DNA from: Qipengyuania sp. YIM B01966
Lineage (GTDB): Bacteria > Pseudomonadota > Alphaproteobacteria > Sphingomonadales > Sphingomonadaceae
NCBI RefSeq assembly: GCF_016461955.1
Contig: NZ_JADMNM010000003.1
Location: 186,187 to 250,186 of the forward strand
DNA: 64,000 nucleotides
Reading direction: 5' to 3'
The notes under the pieces: model-generated
What the model was told of the DNA's origin: nothing
Seen by the model: the letters and a program-made list of their open reading frames with translations, nothing else
Database searches by the model: none
Shown here: piece after piece, positions 39,293 to 48,153 of the stretch
How positions within the stretch are numbered: the stretch's first letter is position 1
Layout of the letters: each line of letters starts with the position of its first letter
Made by a program: the position numbers and the translations under genes

Positions 39293-41650
39293 ATGATCTA
39301 CCGCTCCGCTGCCGTTTTCCTGCTCGCCACCGCTTCGCTGCTACCGGCTACGGCGCTGGCCCAGCAGGCCGCTGACGCACCCGCACCGGCTGACGCCAGC
39401 GAAGAGATTATCGTCACCGCACAGAAGATCGAGCAGCGCTCCGTCGATGTGCCGATCACTATCTCCGCCGTCACCGGCGAGCGGATCCGCGAGCTGGGTG
39501 TTAGCGACCTCGACGAGCTGTCGGCCTATGTGCCCGGTCTCAACATTCAGGAGCAGAGCGCCAACAACCCGGGCGTGGTGATCCGCGGGATCACCTCGGA
39601 TTCGGGATCGGCCCAGCAGGGTCCGCGCGTGACGCTGTATTATAACGGCATCGACATTTCGCGTTCGCGCGGATCGTATCAGGCGATTTACGATCTGGAA
39701 CGGGTCGAGGTCATCAAGGGGCCGCAGGCGACCCTGTTCGGCACCGCTTCGGCGGTGGGCGCGATCAGCCTCACCTCGGCGCGGCCGCGCGCCGGACTGT
39801 CGGGCGAACTTACGGGCGGGATCGGCAATTTCGACCAGCGCCTGCTCGCCGGCCATCTCAACGCCGGCAACGACACGCTGGCCGGCCGCATCGCCTTCGA
39901 AATGCGCAAGCGCGATGGTTATGTCGAAAACCTCAGCGCAGCGCAGGACAGCGAATTGTATGCGCAGGACCAGCTGGGCGTGCGCGGCAGCTTGCGCTTT
40001 CGCCCAAGCGATGCGGTCACGGTCGATCTGATCGGCACCTGGGACCGGCAGCGCAATGGCGGCACGCCGTTCATTTCGGGCAATCTCGCCACGCAGGACG
40101 GGCCGGCCAACCCGTTCGGCCGCGCCAATCTGGGCGGCTCGCCGCTATCGGCCGCGGTGCTCGGCCTGCCGCAATTGGGGCTCGAGCGCGATGTCTATGA
40201 CATCAACCTGACACTGAGCGCCGATCTGGGCCGCGGGGTCACCTTCACCACGGTCAACGGCTATCGCAAATTCGACAGCCTCGAAGTGTTCGACGCGGAT
40301 GGTTCGGCGGCCTGGTATCTCGAATTTGGCGAGCTCGCCAAGGGGTGGCAGGCGAGCCACGAAGGGCGCTTTTCCTATCAGGACCCGAGCTGGCGCGCGA
40401 CCTTCGGCTGGAACGTGTTCCGCGAAGATGGCAGCCAGGCGGTGCCGTTCTCGGGCGAGGAAGGCACGTTCATCCAGTGCCTGACCAATGCGCTGCGGGT
40501 CGGCTGCGTTGCGCCTGACGGGTCCGTCCCCGCTGCCGGCGCTACCCGCGTGCTGACCGGCGGCGCGCTGACGCAATTGCCCTATGCCTCGCGGTTCGAA
40601 AACCAGGGACGCAATGATTCCTATTCGATGTTTGCCGATGTTACCTGGATCCCGGCCCCGGCGATCGAGCTGACGGCTGGCGCGCGGCTGCTGATCGAAC
40701 AGCGCCGTTCGGGCTACATCGCCAGCGTGCCCACGCCGCGCCTGCCCGCGCTGCTGCCGGCCGCGCTGCGTGCGCAATTGCTGGGTGCGCTGCCTTCGCT
40801 CGCCTTCAGCCTGGTGCCGGGGCAGTCGGATACGGGCGGACGGACCTTTACCGCCGATGCCAGCTATGCGGCGGTGCTGCCGCGGTTCAACATCCTCTAT
40901 CGGCTTGGCGAGCGGGCGAATGCGTTTGCCACCGTATCCAAGGGGCGCCGTTCGCCGGTGGTCCAGCTTGGCGCTGTCCGCACACCGGCCGGCGTTGTGC
41001 CCTCGCTGCAATTGGTACCGGAAGAAAATGTCTGGAATTACGAGGCCGGGCTGAAGCTGGCCGGGCGCGCCGTTTCAGGCTCGTTGGGGGTGTATTACCA
41101 GGTCTATGACGGCTTCCAGGTGGGCGTGCTGCAACCTGACGGGCGCACTGTCACGCAGAGCGCCGGGTCGGCCAGCAATCTGGGGATCGAGGCGGAAATC
41201 GCCGTGCGTGCATCCGACTGGCTGCAATTCTTCGGCAATGTCGGGCACATTTCCGGCGGGATCGACGAGGACAATTCGTTTGCCCCGCAATTCGCCGGTG
41301 CGCGCTTCCGGTTGCAACCGGAATGGCAGGGCGCCGCGGGCTTCACGCTTGATGCGCCGGTAGGCGGCGGGGCGCGGTTCTTCCTGACCCCGACGGTGAC
41401 CTATCGCAGCCGGATTTTCTTCGAAGTGCCCAACAATCCGCGCCTCAGCCAAGGGCCGGTCACCCTGGTCAATGCGCGCGGCGGGGTGGCCTTTGACGAC
41501 AACCGGTTCGAGCTGGCGGCATTCATCCGCAATGCGCTCAACGAGGATTATCTGCTCGACGCCGGCAACACCGGCGGCGCATTCGGCATTCCGACCTTCA
41601 TCCCGGCAGAACCCCGCCTGTTCGGGGTTCAGCTCACCGCGCGGTATTGA
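39293..41650 (+). CDS. TonB-dependent outer-membrane receptor
   Basis: 785 residues. Signal peptide ends in ATALAQQ; TonB box EEIIVTAQK follows at about 36-44; plug domain includes YVPGLNIQEQSANNPGVVIRG cut short here to its core GVVIRG and LERVEVIKGPQATLFG; a 22-strand barrel ends in the aromatic terminus LTARY. It imports a siderophore, vitamin or carbohydrate using TonB energy. No regulator or substrate-specific enzyme nearby, so the substrate is unknown. The threonine-dehydratase-like gene lies 37 bases downstream. Confidence 0.94.
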   Translation: MIYRSAAVFLLATASLLPATALAQQAADAPAPADASEEIIVTAQKIEQRSVDVPITISAVTGERIRELGVSDLDELSAYVPGLNIQEQSANNPGVVIRGITSDSGSAQQGPRVTLYYNGIDISRSRGSYQAIYDLERVEVIKGPQATLFGTASAVGAISLTSARPRAGLSGELTGGIGNFDQRLLAGHLNAGNDTLAGRIAFEMRKRDGYVENLSAAQDSELYAQDQLGVRGSLRFRPSDAVTVDLIGTWDRQRNGGTPFISGNLATQDGPANPFGRANLGGSPLSAAVLGLPQLGLERDVYDINLTLSADLGRGVTFTTVNGYRKFDSLEVFDADGSAAWYLEFGELAKGWQASHEGRFSYQDPSWRATFGWNVFREDGSQAVPFSGEEGTFIQCLTNALRVGCVAPDGSVPAAGATRVLTGGALTQLPYASRFENQGRNDSYSMFADVTWIPAPAIELTAGARLLIEQRRSGYIASVPTPRLPALLPAALRAQLLGALPSLAFSLVPGQSDTGGRTFTADASYAAVLPRFNILYRLGERANAFATVSKGRRSPVVQLGAVRTPAGVVPSLQLVPEENVWNYEAGLKLAGRAVSGSLGVYYQVYDGFQVGVLQPDGRTVTQSAGSASNLGIEAEIAVRASDWLQFFGNVGHISGGIDEDNSFAPQFAGARFRLQPEWQGAAGFTLDAPVGGGARFFLTPTVTYRSRIFFEVPNNPRLSQGPVTLVNARGGVAFDDNRFELAAFIRNALNEDYLLDAGNTGGAFGIPTFIPAEPRLFGVQLTARY

Positions 41651-41687
41651 GCTTTCTGAGGCACCTGTTGCGGGGTATGGCCGTGCG

Positions 41688-42665
41688 ATGCCATCTCCTG
41701 CACAGGTCTCGCGGATACCCGATGCGGACGGCGTAAAGCGCGCCGCCGCGAAGATCGCCGCGCTGCTGCCGCCCACGCCGCTGCTGGCGTTTGAACATGA
41801 GGGCCGGCCAGTCTGGGCCAAGGCCGAAAGCCTGCAACCGGTCGGGGCCTTCAAAATCCGCGGGGCATGGAACCGGCTGAGCGATTTGACCCCGGCCGAA
41901 CGCGCGGCGGGCGTGGTGGCGGTATCGAGCGGCAATCACGCGCAGGGCGTGGCCTGGGCGGCGCAGCGGCTGGGGATCGCCGCAACCATCGTCATGCCGT
42001 GCGACGCGCCCGCGGTGAAGCTGGCCGCAACGCGCACGCTGGGGGCCGAGGTGGTGCTGTATGACCGTCCGGGCGGCGAGGACCGTGATGCCATCGCCCG
42101 CGCCCTGAGCGAGCAGACGGGCCGTGTGCTGGTCCACGCCTATGCCGATCCGTGGGTGATAGAGGGTCAAGGTAGCGCCGGGATCGAGATTGCCGCGCAA
42201 CTGGGCGAAGAACCCGCGCTGATCGCTACGCCCTGCGGCGGCGGCGGGCTGACCGCCGGGCTGGCGCTCGCCTGTCTCGGCGCCGCAATTGTGCCGGTCG
42301 AGCCCGCCGGGTGGGACGATGTCCGCCGCTCGCTCGCCAGCGGGCGGATCGAGGGGGTCGCGCGCCATGCCCCGGCAACGGCCTGCGACGCCTTGCAGAC
42401 GCCGGCCACCGCGCCGGTCAATTTCGCCGTGCTGCAGGCGCGCTGCGCCTACGGCCTTGCCGTGACCGAGGCCGAAGTGCGCGCGGCGCAGCGGTTCGCC
42501 TTTGCCCGGCTGCGGCTGGTGCTGGAACCCGGCGGCGCGGCGGCGCTTGCCGCATTGCTCGCAGGCAAGCTGGCGCCACCAGCGCGCGGCGAGACGGTGG
42601 TGATGCTGACCGGCGGGAATGTCGATCCGGCGGCCTATGCGGCTGTGCTCGCCCGCGCCGATTGA
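41688..42665 (+). CDS. Threonine/serine dehydratase-like PLP enzyme
   Basis: 325 residues from the ATG at 41688. PLP Lys in PVGAFKIRGAWN, SSGNHAQGVAWAA, the Gly loop PCGGGGLTAG and a C-terminal GGNVDPAAY; no C-terminal ACT regulatory domain, so it belongs to the catabolic short threonine dehydratase or serine racemase group. It would deaminate threonine to 2-oxobutyrate, a precursor of propionyl-CoA, which could feed the catabolic cluster at 10-20 kb; that link is inference. Confidence 0.88.
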   Translation: MPSPAQVSRIPDADGVKRAAAKIAALLPPTPLLAFEHEGRPVWAKAESLQPVGAFKIRGAWNRLSDLTPAERAAGVVAVSSGNHAQGVAWAAQRLGIAATIVMPCDAPAVKLAATRTLGAEVVLYDRPGGEDRDAIARALSEQTGRVLVHAYADPWVIEGQGSAGIEIAAQLGEEPALIATPCGGGGLTAGLALACLGAAIVPVEPAGWDDVRRSLASGRIEGVARHAPATACDALQTPATAPVNFAVLQARCAYGLAVTEAEVRAAQRFAFARLRLVLEPGGAAALAALLAGKLAPPARGETVVMLTGGNVDPAAYAAVLARAD

Positions 42666-42716
42666 CAAGCCGGCGCGCACGCCGCAGGCTTGCGCGGTAA
42701 CAGGGGGATGATTGGG

Positions 42717-43166
42717 ATGGTGGCACAAATGCTTGCGCCTGCGGCAGTGCTGATCGCATGGTCGCTGGTGATGCTGGCGTGGACCGCGCTGACGCGGTTT
42801 CCGGCGATGAAGCGCGCCGGGATCGATCTGGCGAAGAGCGAACCCGGCGGGCGCGGTCAGGATCTTGACGGACGGATCGATCCGCGCGCGCAATGGAAAG
42901 CGCACAATTACGCCCACCTGATGGAGCAGCCGACGCTGTTCTACGCCGCTGTGATGATCATCGCGCTGCTCGGCGCGGCGGCGGGCGACTTGCTGGCGGC
43001 ATGGGTCTATGTCGCGCTGCGGATCGTCCACTCGCTGTGGCAATCGCTGATCAACCGGGTGCCTGTGCGCTTCACCCTGTTCCTGCTCTCGACACTGGCG
43101 CTCGCCTGGCTCGCCGGCCGCGCGCTGGCGCTGACGCTGTTCGCCGACCCGGCGGTGCTGTCATGA
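42717..43166 (+). CDS. MAPEG family membrane protein (first of a tandem pair)
   Basis: 149 residues from the ATG at 42717, with GGGGGA 8 bases upstream; an ATG at 42708 and a TTG at 42690 are weaker alternatives. About four membrane helices. Contains QWKAHNYAHLMEQPTLFYA and LRIVHSLWQSLINRVPVRF, the ExxxN-type MAPEG signature region. MAPEG proteins include glutathione transferases, but many bacterial members are uncharacterised. Stop overlaps the second copy (ATGA); the two share the same core and arose by duplication. Confidence 0.88.
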   Translation: MVAQMLAPAAVLIAWSLVMLAWTALTRFPAMKRAGIDLAKSEPGGRGQDLDGRIDPRAQWKAHNYAHLMEQPTLFYAAVMIIALLGAAAGDLLAAWVYVALRIVHSLWQSLINRVPVRFTLFLLSTLALAWLAGRALALTLFADPAVLS

Positions 43167-43591
43167 TCGGCATGGGTATCCTCCAGCCCGCCATCGGCCT
43201 GATGATCTGGACGATGGTCATGTGGGTATGGATGTACGCGACGCGCATTCCCGCGATGAGCCGCGCCTCGGTCGATCTCGACCGGCTGGCGCGGGATCCT
43301 GACAGCACGCTGGACCGTACGCTGCCGGCCGAGGTGCAATGGAAGGCGCATAATTACAACCACCTGCACGAACAGCCCACGCTGTTCTATGCCGTGGCGG
43401 TGGTGCTGGCGATCGTCGGCCAGGGCGACGGGACAACCGCCCTGCTTGGCTGGATCTATCTCGGGCTGCGCATCGTGCACTCGCTCGTGCAGGCGACCGC
43501 CAACCGCATCCAGGTGCGGTTCGTGCTGTTCGCGCTGTCGAGCCTGGTGCTGATCGCCTTGATCATGAAGGCGGCGCTGGCGGTGTTCTAA
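43163..43591 (+). CDS. MAPEG family membrane protein (second of a tandem pair)
   Basis: 142 residues from the ATG at 43163. QWKAHNYNHLHEQPTLFYAV and LRIVHSLVQATANRIQVRF match the upstream copy closely in the central core and differ in the N- and C-terminal helices. Coupled translation and similar length suggest the two could form a hetero-oligomer (MAPEG proteins are trimers); this is inference. Its end overlaps the convergent trxB by 4 bases. Confidence 0.88.
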   Translation: MIGMGILQPAIGLMIWTMVMWVWMYATRIPAMSRASVDLDRLARDPDSTLDRTLPAEVQWKAHNYNHLHEQPTLFYAVAVVLAIVGQGDGTTALLGWIYLGLRIVHSLVQATANRIQVRFVLFALSSLVLIALIMKAALAVF

Positions 43592-44568
43592 TAGGCTGCG
43601 GCGGCGACCGGCGGCTCGGCCCCGATTGCCTGCGCGGCCAGATGGCGCTCGGCATCGAGCGCAGCCATGCACCCGGTGCCCGCCGCGGTCACCGCCTGCC
43701 GATAGACATGATCGGCGACATCGCCGCAGGCAAACACGCCCGGCACCGCCGTCTTGGGCGTGCCCGGCTCGACGAGCAGATAGCCGTTATCGTCCATTGG
43801 CAGCTGCCCCTTGAACAATTCGGTAGCCGGCGCGTGGCCGATGGCGACGAACGCGCCATCCACTTCGAGACTGCTGTCCTCGCCCGTCACGGTGTCGCGC
43901 AGCACCAGATGGGTCAGGCCGCCCGCCGCCGCGTCGCCGGCGAAGCGGACCACTTCCTTGTTCCACAGCACGTTGATCTTGTCCGAGGCGTGGAGTCGCT
44001 GCTGCAATATCTGTTCAGCCCGCAAGCTGTCACGCCGGTGGATCAGCGTCACATTGTCGGAGTGGTTGGTGAGGTACAGCGCCTCCTCGACCGCGGTATT
44101 GCCGCCGCCGATAACCGCCACACGCTTGCCGCGATAAAAGAACCCGTCGCAGGTCGCGCAGGCCGACACGCCCTTGCCGCCCAATTCCTGCTCGCCCGGC
44201 GCGCCCAGCCATTTCGCCTGCGCGCCCGTGGCGATGACCAGCGTTTCGCCGATATATTCATCGCCGCTGTCGCCGACCGCGCGGAACGGCGCGCCGCCGT
44301 CGATATCGACCGAGACGATCGTGTCCCAGATCATGCGCGTGCCGACGTGCTCTGCCTGGGCCTGCATTTCCTGCATCAACCACGGCCCCTGCACCGCATC
44401 GCGAAAACCAGGATAATTCTCGACATCGGTGGTGATGGTCAGCTGCCCGCCCGGTTGCAGCCCCTGCACCACGATCGGCGCCATCATCGCCCGCGCGCCA
44501 TAGATCGCCGCAGTCAGCCCGGCCGGGCCGGAACCGATGATGAGCATTCGGGTGTGATGCGTGGCCAT
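43588..44568 (-). CDS. trxB: Thioredoxin-disulfide reductase
   Basis: 326 residues. FAD-binding IGSGPAGLTAAIYGAR, redox-active CATCDGFF, NADPH-binding GGGNTAVEEALYL and the C-terminal FACGDVADHVYRQAVTAAGT are the TrxB set. Reduces thioredoxin with NADPH. Convergent overlap with the MAPEG pair; a phosphatase gene lies 48 bases downstream of its start in genome order (transcribed before it). Confidence 0.96.
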   Translation of the reverse strand: MATHHTRMLIIGSGPAGLTAAIYGARAMMAPIVVQGLQPGGQLTITTDVENYPGFRDAVQGPWLMQEMQAQAEHVGTRMIWDTIVSVDIDGGAPFRAVGDSGDEYIGETLVIATGAQAKWLGAPGEQELGGKGVSACATCDGFFYRGKRVAVIGGGNTAVEEALYLTNHSDNVTLIHRRDSLRAEQILQQRLHASDKINVLWNKEVVRFAGDAAAGGLTHLVLRDTVTGEDSSLEVDGAFVAIGHAPATELFKGQLPMDDNGYLLVEPGTPKTAVPGVFACGDVADHVYRQAVTAAGTGCMAALDAERHLAAQAIGAEPPVAAAAY

Positions 44569-44616
44569 GAGATCTTTTTTCCGTGTCTGGTGCAGCGTCA
44601 GATGAGGCGCCGCCCG

Positions 44617-45396
44617 CTATTCGACAAGATGCGCGCGCAACCGTTCACGCTGGGCGCCGTCCACCTCCAGCACATCGGCAAGGAACGCGTCGAGAGAGCC
44701 GTGCGCGCTCTCCGCAGCAGTTCGTGCGGCATCGAGATAGGCGGGATGCACGCTCATCAATACGCGGACGGCCTGATCGTCTACCGCGCCATAGCGGTCG
44801 CGCACCGCCTCGGCTCCGGCGGCGATCCGCGCCTCGATATTGCCGGCTTCATTGGTCAGCAGGTAATCGGCCATCGCATCGTCGGGGTGAACGCCGAGCG
44901 CATGATGGGCCATCGCGACCAGCATCCCCGTCCGGTCCTTGCCGGCAAGGCAGTGGACCAGGCTCGCGCCCTCCCCCTGCTCCAGCGCGGCGAAGAAGCG
45001 CCGGCCGACATCGATCAGCGCCGCGCGCTGGGGCAAGTCGGCATAAAGGCGCCGCATCGCCTCGTGCGCGGCGGCCGCGGTCAGGCCGCCTTGCGCTACC
45101 GCCTCGACATGGGGGGCAAGACCGGCCGTCTCGCCGTCATGGAAAATTACCTCCGCGCCGAAGCCGGCAGGCCGCGCGCAAGGATATTGCGCGCGTTCGC
45201 CATTGCCGCGCAGGTCGATCACGTGGCGCAGATCAAGCGCTGCGATACGTGCCAGATCGGCCGCGCTGGCATCGCGGTGCTGCCCCGACCGCCACAGCAC
45301 GCCGCGCCGCACACGTCCCCCGCCCGCCACAGCATAGCCGCCATAATCGCGGAAATTGTGGACACCGTCAAAAAGAAGAACCCGGTCGTGCGCCAT
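44617..45396 (-). CDS. Tyrosine-protein phosphatase (Y_phosphatase3 family)
   Basis: 259 residues from the ATG at 45396 (MAHDRVLLFDGVHNFRDYGG); a longer upstream frame lacks matching sequence. The active site VHCLAGKDRTGML is the HCx5R signature, and GVLWRSGQH with DLRGNGE is the usual N-terminal half of this family, whose members act on protein tyrosine phosphates or phosphoinositides. Single cytoplasmic domain. It is the last gene before the low-density region at 45.4 kb. Confidence 0.9.
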   Translation of the reverse strand: MAHDRVLLFDGVHNFRDYGGYAVAGGGRVRRGVLWRSGQHRDASAADLARIAALDLRHVIDLRGNGERAQYPCARPAGFGAEVIFHDGETAGLAPHVEAVAQGGLTAAAAHEAMRRLYADLPQRAALIDVGRRFFAALEQGEGASLVHCLAGKDRTGMLVAMAHHALGVHPDDAMADYLLTNEAGNIEARIAAGAEAVRDRYGAVDDQAVRVLMSVHPAYLDAARTAAESAHGSLDAFLADVLEVDGAQRERLRAHLVE

Positions 45397-45902
45397 TGGC
45401 AGCGCTGTGGCAGGTCGTCCGCGCGCGGACAAGCATGACCGTGGAATTGGTAGCGGAGGAGGAACATATAGCGAACCTATAACATTCTGACATTGCTCGT
45501 TTTTTCCGCCCAACTCTTGGAAAATACCCCCACCGATACCCCCAGAATCCCGAATTTGCGCCAAACCGTTACAAGGGTGCGATCGGCCGACTAATGTTCG
45601 AAAATTGGCAGCTCAACCGCCTCATTGAACGGCGGAAGTTGGGCCGGTTGCTGACTGTCTGCTTTGGGCAGGCAACCAATGCAAATCGGCCATTTTGCTT
45701 CCGACCCCATGGCAGACCACCCATGTATGCCCAGCACCTGTTCAATGGCAGCCGTTTGTCGTGTCTCTACAATACATCAGGTAGCAGAAGCCCATGAAGT
45801 TCATCACTCTCAATCGCGCCTCGACCCTTTCCGTTGGGCTGAGCTGGCCGGGTTTCCGGCTCGTGAAGCAGCAATGCCGCTCGACCATACGCGCCTAATC
45901 GA
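45397..45902 (+). other. Gene-poor stretch at the start of the decayed accessory region
   Basis: About 500 bases between the tyrosine phosphatase and the dioxygenase relic. It holds short open frames on both strands, but none has convincing codon use, a ribosome site or a recognisable family. An ATG at 45794 opens a 34-codon frame (MKFITLNRASTLS) that may belong to the relic that follows or to nothing. I see no promoter or terminator that I would defend. Confidence 0.5.
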
Positions 45903-46678
45903 TACTTCTCTGCGCTTGGCGCAGATGCCATTGCCCGCTTCGTTCGCGACGGCTTCGTCTGGGTGGGTGCTGCATTTTCATCCAAGGTGGCCGCAGAAGC
46001 GCGCGCGATCCTGTGGGTGGCCACGGGATGCGATCCCGATGACTCGACCACCTGGACCCGGCCCGTCTCGAGCGGTTCGATCAGGCTCCGTTTCACGAAG
46101 CGGCAAACACAACCGCCCTGCATACAGCATTCGACCAGCTTGTGGGCAAAGGTCGGTGGCTGCCGCGGGGCGGACTCGGAACATTTGCTGTTGGCTTTCC
46201 ATCTGCCGAAGAACCTGGAGACGACGGGTGGCACATCGAGGTCAGCTTCGCTTATGAGAAGCCCGACTTCATGGAGTGGCGGGCCAATGTGCACCGCAAG
46301 GGCCGCGCCCTGTTGATGCTGTTCCTATTCTCGGATGTGGGTATTCACGATTCCTCAACGCGCATTCGGGTCGGCTCGCATATCGATACAGCGCGACAAC
46401 TCGCACCGGCCAAGGAAGCCGGTCTGACCCTTCGAGAGTTGACCTCGGACGGATTCGCCGGATCGGCCCATCGCCTGGAGCAACTGGCAACGGGTCCGGC
46501 CGGCAAGGTGTATCTGTGCCACCCTTTCCTCGTGCATTCTGCATATAAGGATTACGGTAAGTAGCCGCGCTTCATTGCGCAGCCGCCACTGCTACCGCGT
46601 GAGCCGATCAGTCTCGAGCGTTCCGACAATAGCTACTCGCCGGTCGAGAAGACTATTCTGAGGGCTTTGGGCAGGTGA
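45903..46678 (+). pseudogene. Phytanoyl-CoA dioxygenase-like gene, broken
   Basis: Three pieces join into one family-like protein. The first (from 45903) reads ALGADAIARFVRDGFVWVG onward to DPDDSTTWTRP. Near 46061-46066 the frame must shift by one to continue as RLERFDQAPFHEAANTTAL, GKGRWLPRGGLGTF and RIRVGSHIDTARQLAPA. A TAG at 46562-46564 interrupts it, after which the same frame resumes PRFIAQPPLLP and SYSPVEKTILRALGR to a natural stop at 46678. These match Fe(II)/2-oxoglutarate oxygenases of the PhyH family. No intact start was found, and the N-terminus is missing. Confidence 0.8.
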
Positions 46679-46725
46679 CGCGGTCAGAATTTGACGCAAA
46701 GGCGTGTCTGCCAGCATGACGCGCC

Positions 46726-46791
46726 TTGCAAATTATATATTGCGCACAATATAATTGGATACTATTTATCCTGCTGTCTAACCGTAAGGAG
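46726..46791 (+). promoter_or_regulatory. ohr promoter with overlapping OhrR-type operator and strong RBS
   Basis: A -35 TTGCAA (46726-46731) and a -10 TATAAT (46750-46755) are 18 bases apart. The near-palindrome AATTATATATTGCGCACAAT followed by ATAATT (46731-46756) covers the spacer and the -10, matching the AT-rich inverted repeats bound by OhrR. An AAGGAG ribosome site (46786-46791) precedes the ATG by 5 bases. Binding of reduced OhrR would block RNA polymerase and oxidation would release it. Confidence 0.75.
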
Positions 46792-46796
46792 CTAAC

Positions 46797-47222
46797 ATGA
46801 AAAATCTCTACAACACTCGCGTTAACGCCTATGGTGGCCGCGCCGGAAAGGTCAAAAGCGAAGATGGCATTCTCGAGCTCGACCTCGCTCTACCGAAGGA
46901 ACTCGGTGGCAAGGGCGACGCGACTAATCCCGAGCAACTCTTCGCTGCTGGTTATGCGGCTTGCTTCGAAAATGCCGTGATCCATGTAACGCGGGCACAG
47001 ACCGACAAGGTGGGTGACGACGACATTGAAGTCTCCTGCCAGGTCGGCCTCTTGCCGAATGGTAATGACGGGTTTAATCTCGCTGTCACACTGGATGTCG
47101 AAATTGCCGGGGTCAATCAGGCAAAGGCTGACGAGATCGTGAAGAACGCCCACGCTGCTTGCCCCTATTCCAACGCAGTCAGCGGAAACGTCGATGTGAA
47201 AATTAATGTGTTCGCCCAATGA
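46797..47222 (+). CDS. ohr: Organic hydroperoxide resistance protein (Ohr, OsmC family)
   Basis: 141 residues, the usual Ohr length. Redox Cys pair: peroxidatic Cys in GYAACFENA and resolving Cys in HAACPYSNAV; the N-terminal MKNLYNTRVNAYGGRAGKV is typical. It reduces organic and lipid hydroperoxides with lipoylated protein as electron donor, in the cytoplasm. Coupled with ohrR (ATGA). Sequence looks intact although it lies in a region full of relics. Confidence 0.96.
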   Translation: MKNLYNTRVNAYGGRAGKVKSEDGILELDLALPKELGGKGDATNPEQLFAAGYAACFENAVIHVTRAQTDKVGDDDIEVSCQVGLLPNGNDGFNLAVTLDVEIAGVNQAKADEIVKNAHAACPYSNAVSGNVDVKINVFAQ

Positions 47223-47689
47223 ATGACGGAGTGGCAGCAGCACAGGACCCGCGCGATCCCTTGTTGCTCGATCGACAGGTTTGCTTTCCCCTTTATGCTG
47301 CCACCAACCTCCTCAGCCGCCTCTATGGCCCTGTTCTTCGGGAGCTGGGTCTCACCTATCCGCAATATCTGGTCATGCTGGTATTATGGGAGAAAGAACC
47401 CCAGACGGTGGGCTCCCTCGGCGCGCGGCTTTACCTCGATAGCGGAACTCTCACCCCTCTGCTGAAGCGTATGGAGGCCGCCGGCCTGGTTCGACGAACA
47501 CGCGATCCGGAAGACGAGCGCCGAGTGGTTATCGAACTGACCGAGAGTGGAAAAATACTGCGCAACCAGGCAGTGTATGTTCCCGAAACCCTCGCGAGGG
47601 GGCGCAAATCCGAAGGGATTGACGAACTGCGGGACAGCGTGCGCAGGCTTGTCGAACTGCTTGCGGAGCAAACCGGCTCGAAGAGGTGA
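47219..47689 (+). CDS. ohrR: Organic hydroperoxide-sensing repressor OhrR (MarR family)
   Basis: 156 residues. The sensor Cys is in LLDRQVCFPLYAATN near residue 22, and the winged-helix DNA-binding region contains LTYPQYLVMLVLWEKE, SGTLTPLLKRME and DPEDERRVVIELTESG. It represses ohr until its Cys is oxidised by organic peroxides. Its ATG overlaps the ohr stop, so the regulator is probably self-regulated through the same operator. Confidence 0.94.
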   Translation: MNDGVAAAQDPRDPLLLDRQVCFPLYAATNLLSRLYGPVLRELGLTYPQYLVMLVLWEKEPQTVGSLGARLYLDSGTLTPLLKRMEAAGLVRRTRDPEDERRVVIELTESGKILRNQAVYVPETLARGRKSEGIDELRDSVRRLVELLAEQTGSKR

Positions 47690-47696
47690 AGCCTCT

Positions 47697-47804
47697 CAGC
47701 AGGTGTCGCACGTCTGCGAGGATTGCCTGTCCGATCTTCGTGGGGCGTCCACTGGGACGCTTGGCGATAGTCGAGCGACCTTGCGATGCAGTTCGTTTCC
47801 TCTC
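47697..47804 (-). pseudogene. Probable scrap of a serine recombinase (resolvase), C-terminal end
   Basis: On the minus strand one frame reads ERKRTASQGRSTIAKRPSG then RPTKIGQAILADVRHLL. This resembles the resolvase junction ExRTxxGRxxAKxxGxxxGRPxKL that leads into the C-terminal helix-turn-helix. There is no catalytic domain, and the following HTH is lost. The match is short and partly degenerate; another DNA-binding family could give a similar GRP-type segment. Confidence 0.4.
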
Positions 47805-47818
47805 GCCCGCCCGCGTAA

Positions 47819-48088
47819 ATGAGGACTGCCGACCCGACTTTACAGACCTATCTCGACCGCAATGTCGCCGGTGCCACTCTACTGGTGGCACCCGAGACCG
47901 GACAGCCAACATCGGGCGATCCGATCCAAATCGTCCTGACCGGCCCCGACATGTTGAAGCTGCAAGAGCTGTCGCAGGACGTGCAGGCGCTGCTGGAAGA
48001 CGAGGTTGGCGTAGTCGACGTTCGCGACAATCTCGGCAGCATCAAAGGTGAGATCGCACTTCAGCCAAACCGCGAGGCTTTCCGATGA
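47819..48088 (+). pseudogene. Fragment of an RND efflux permease (periplasmic subdomain)
   Basis: About 89 codons from an ATG at 47819. The part GDPIQIVLTGPDMLKLQEL to VGVVDVRDNLGSIK then EIALQPNREAF corresponds to the porter-domain segment (GxDxxxLxxLAxxxxxxLxxxPGVxDVRDdlg) of HAE-type RND pumps, normally in the middle of a protein of over 1000 residues. Nothing of the rest of such a pump is present. It does not look derived from the intact pump at 57.7-60.9 kb, whose corresponding region differs. Confidence 0.65.
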
Positions 48089-48153
48089 ATCGGCAAGGTC
48101 AGAGACGTCGAGCCGTTCCACCGACCTGGCTCTTGCCGATATCCCGTTCAACC

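Noticed and set aside
45594..45797. 67-codon plus-strand frame near 45.7 kb
   Set aside because: No ribosome site, no domain, Arg/Leu-rich composition as expected by chance; its neighbourhood is decayed.
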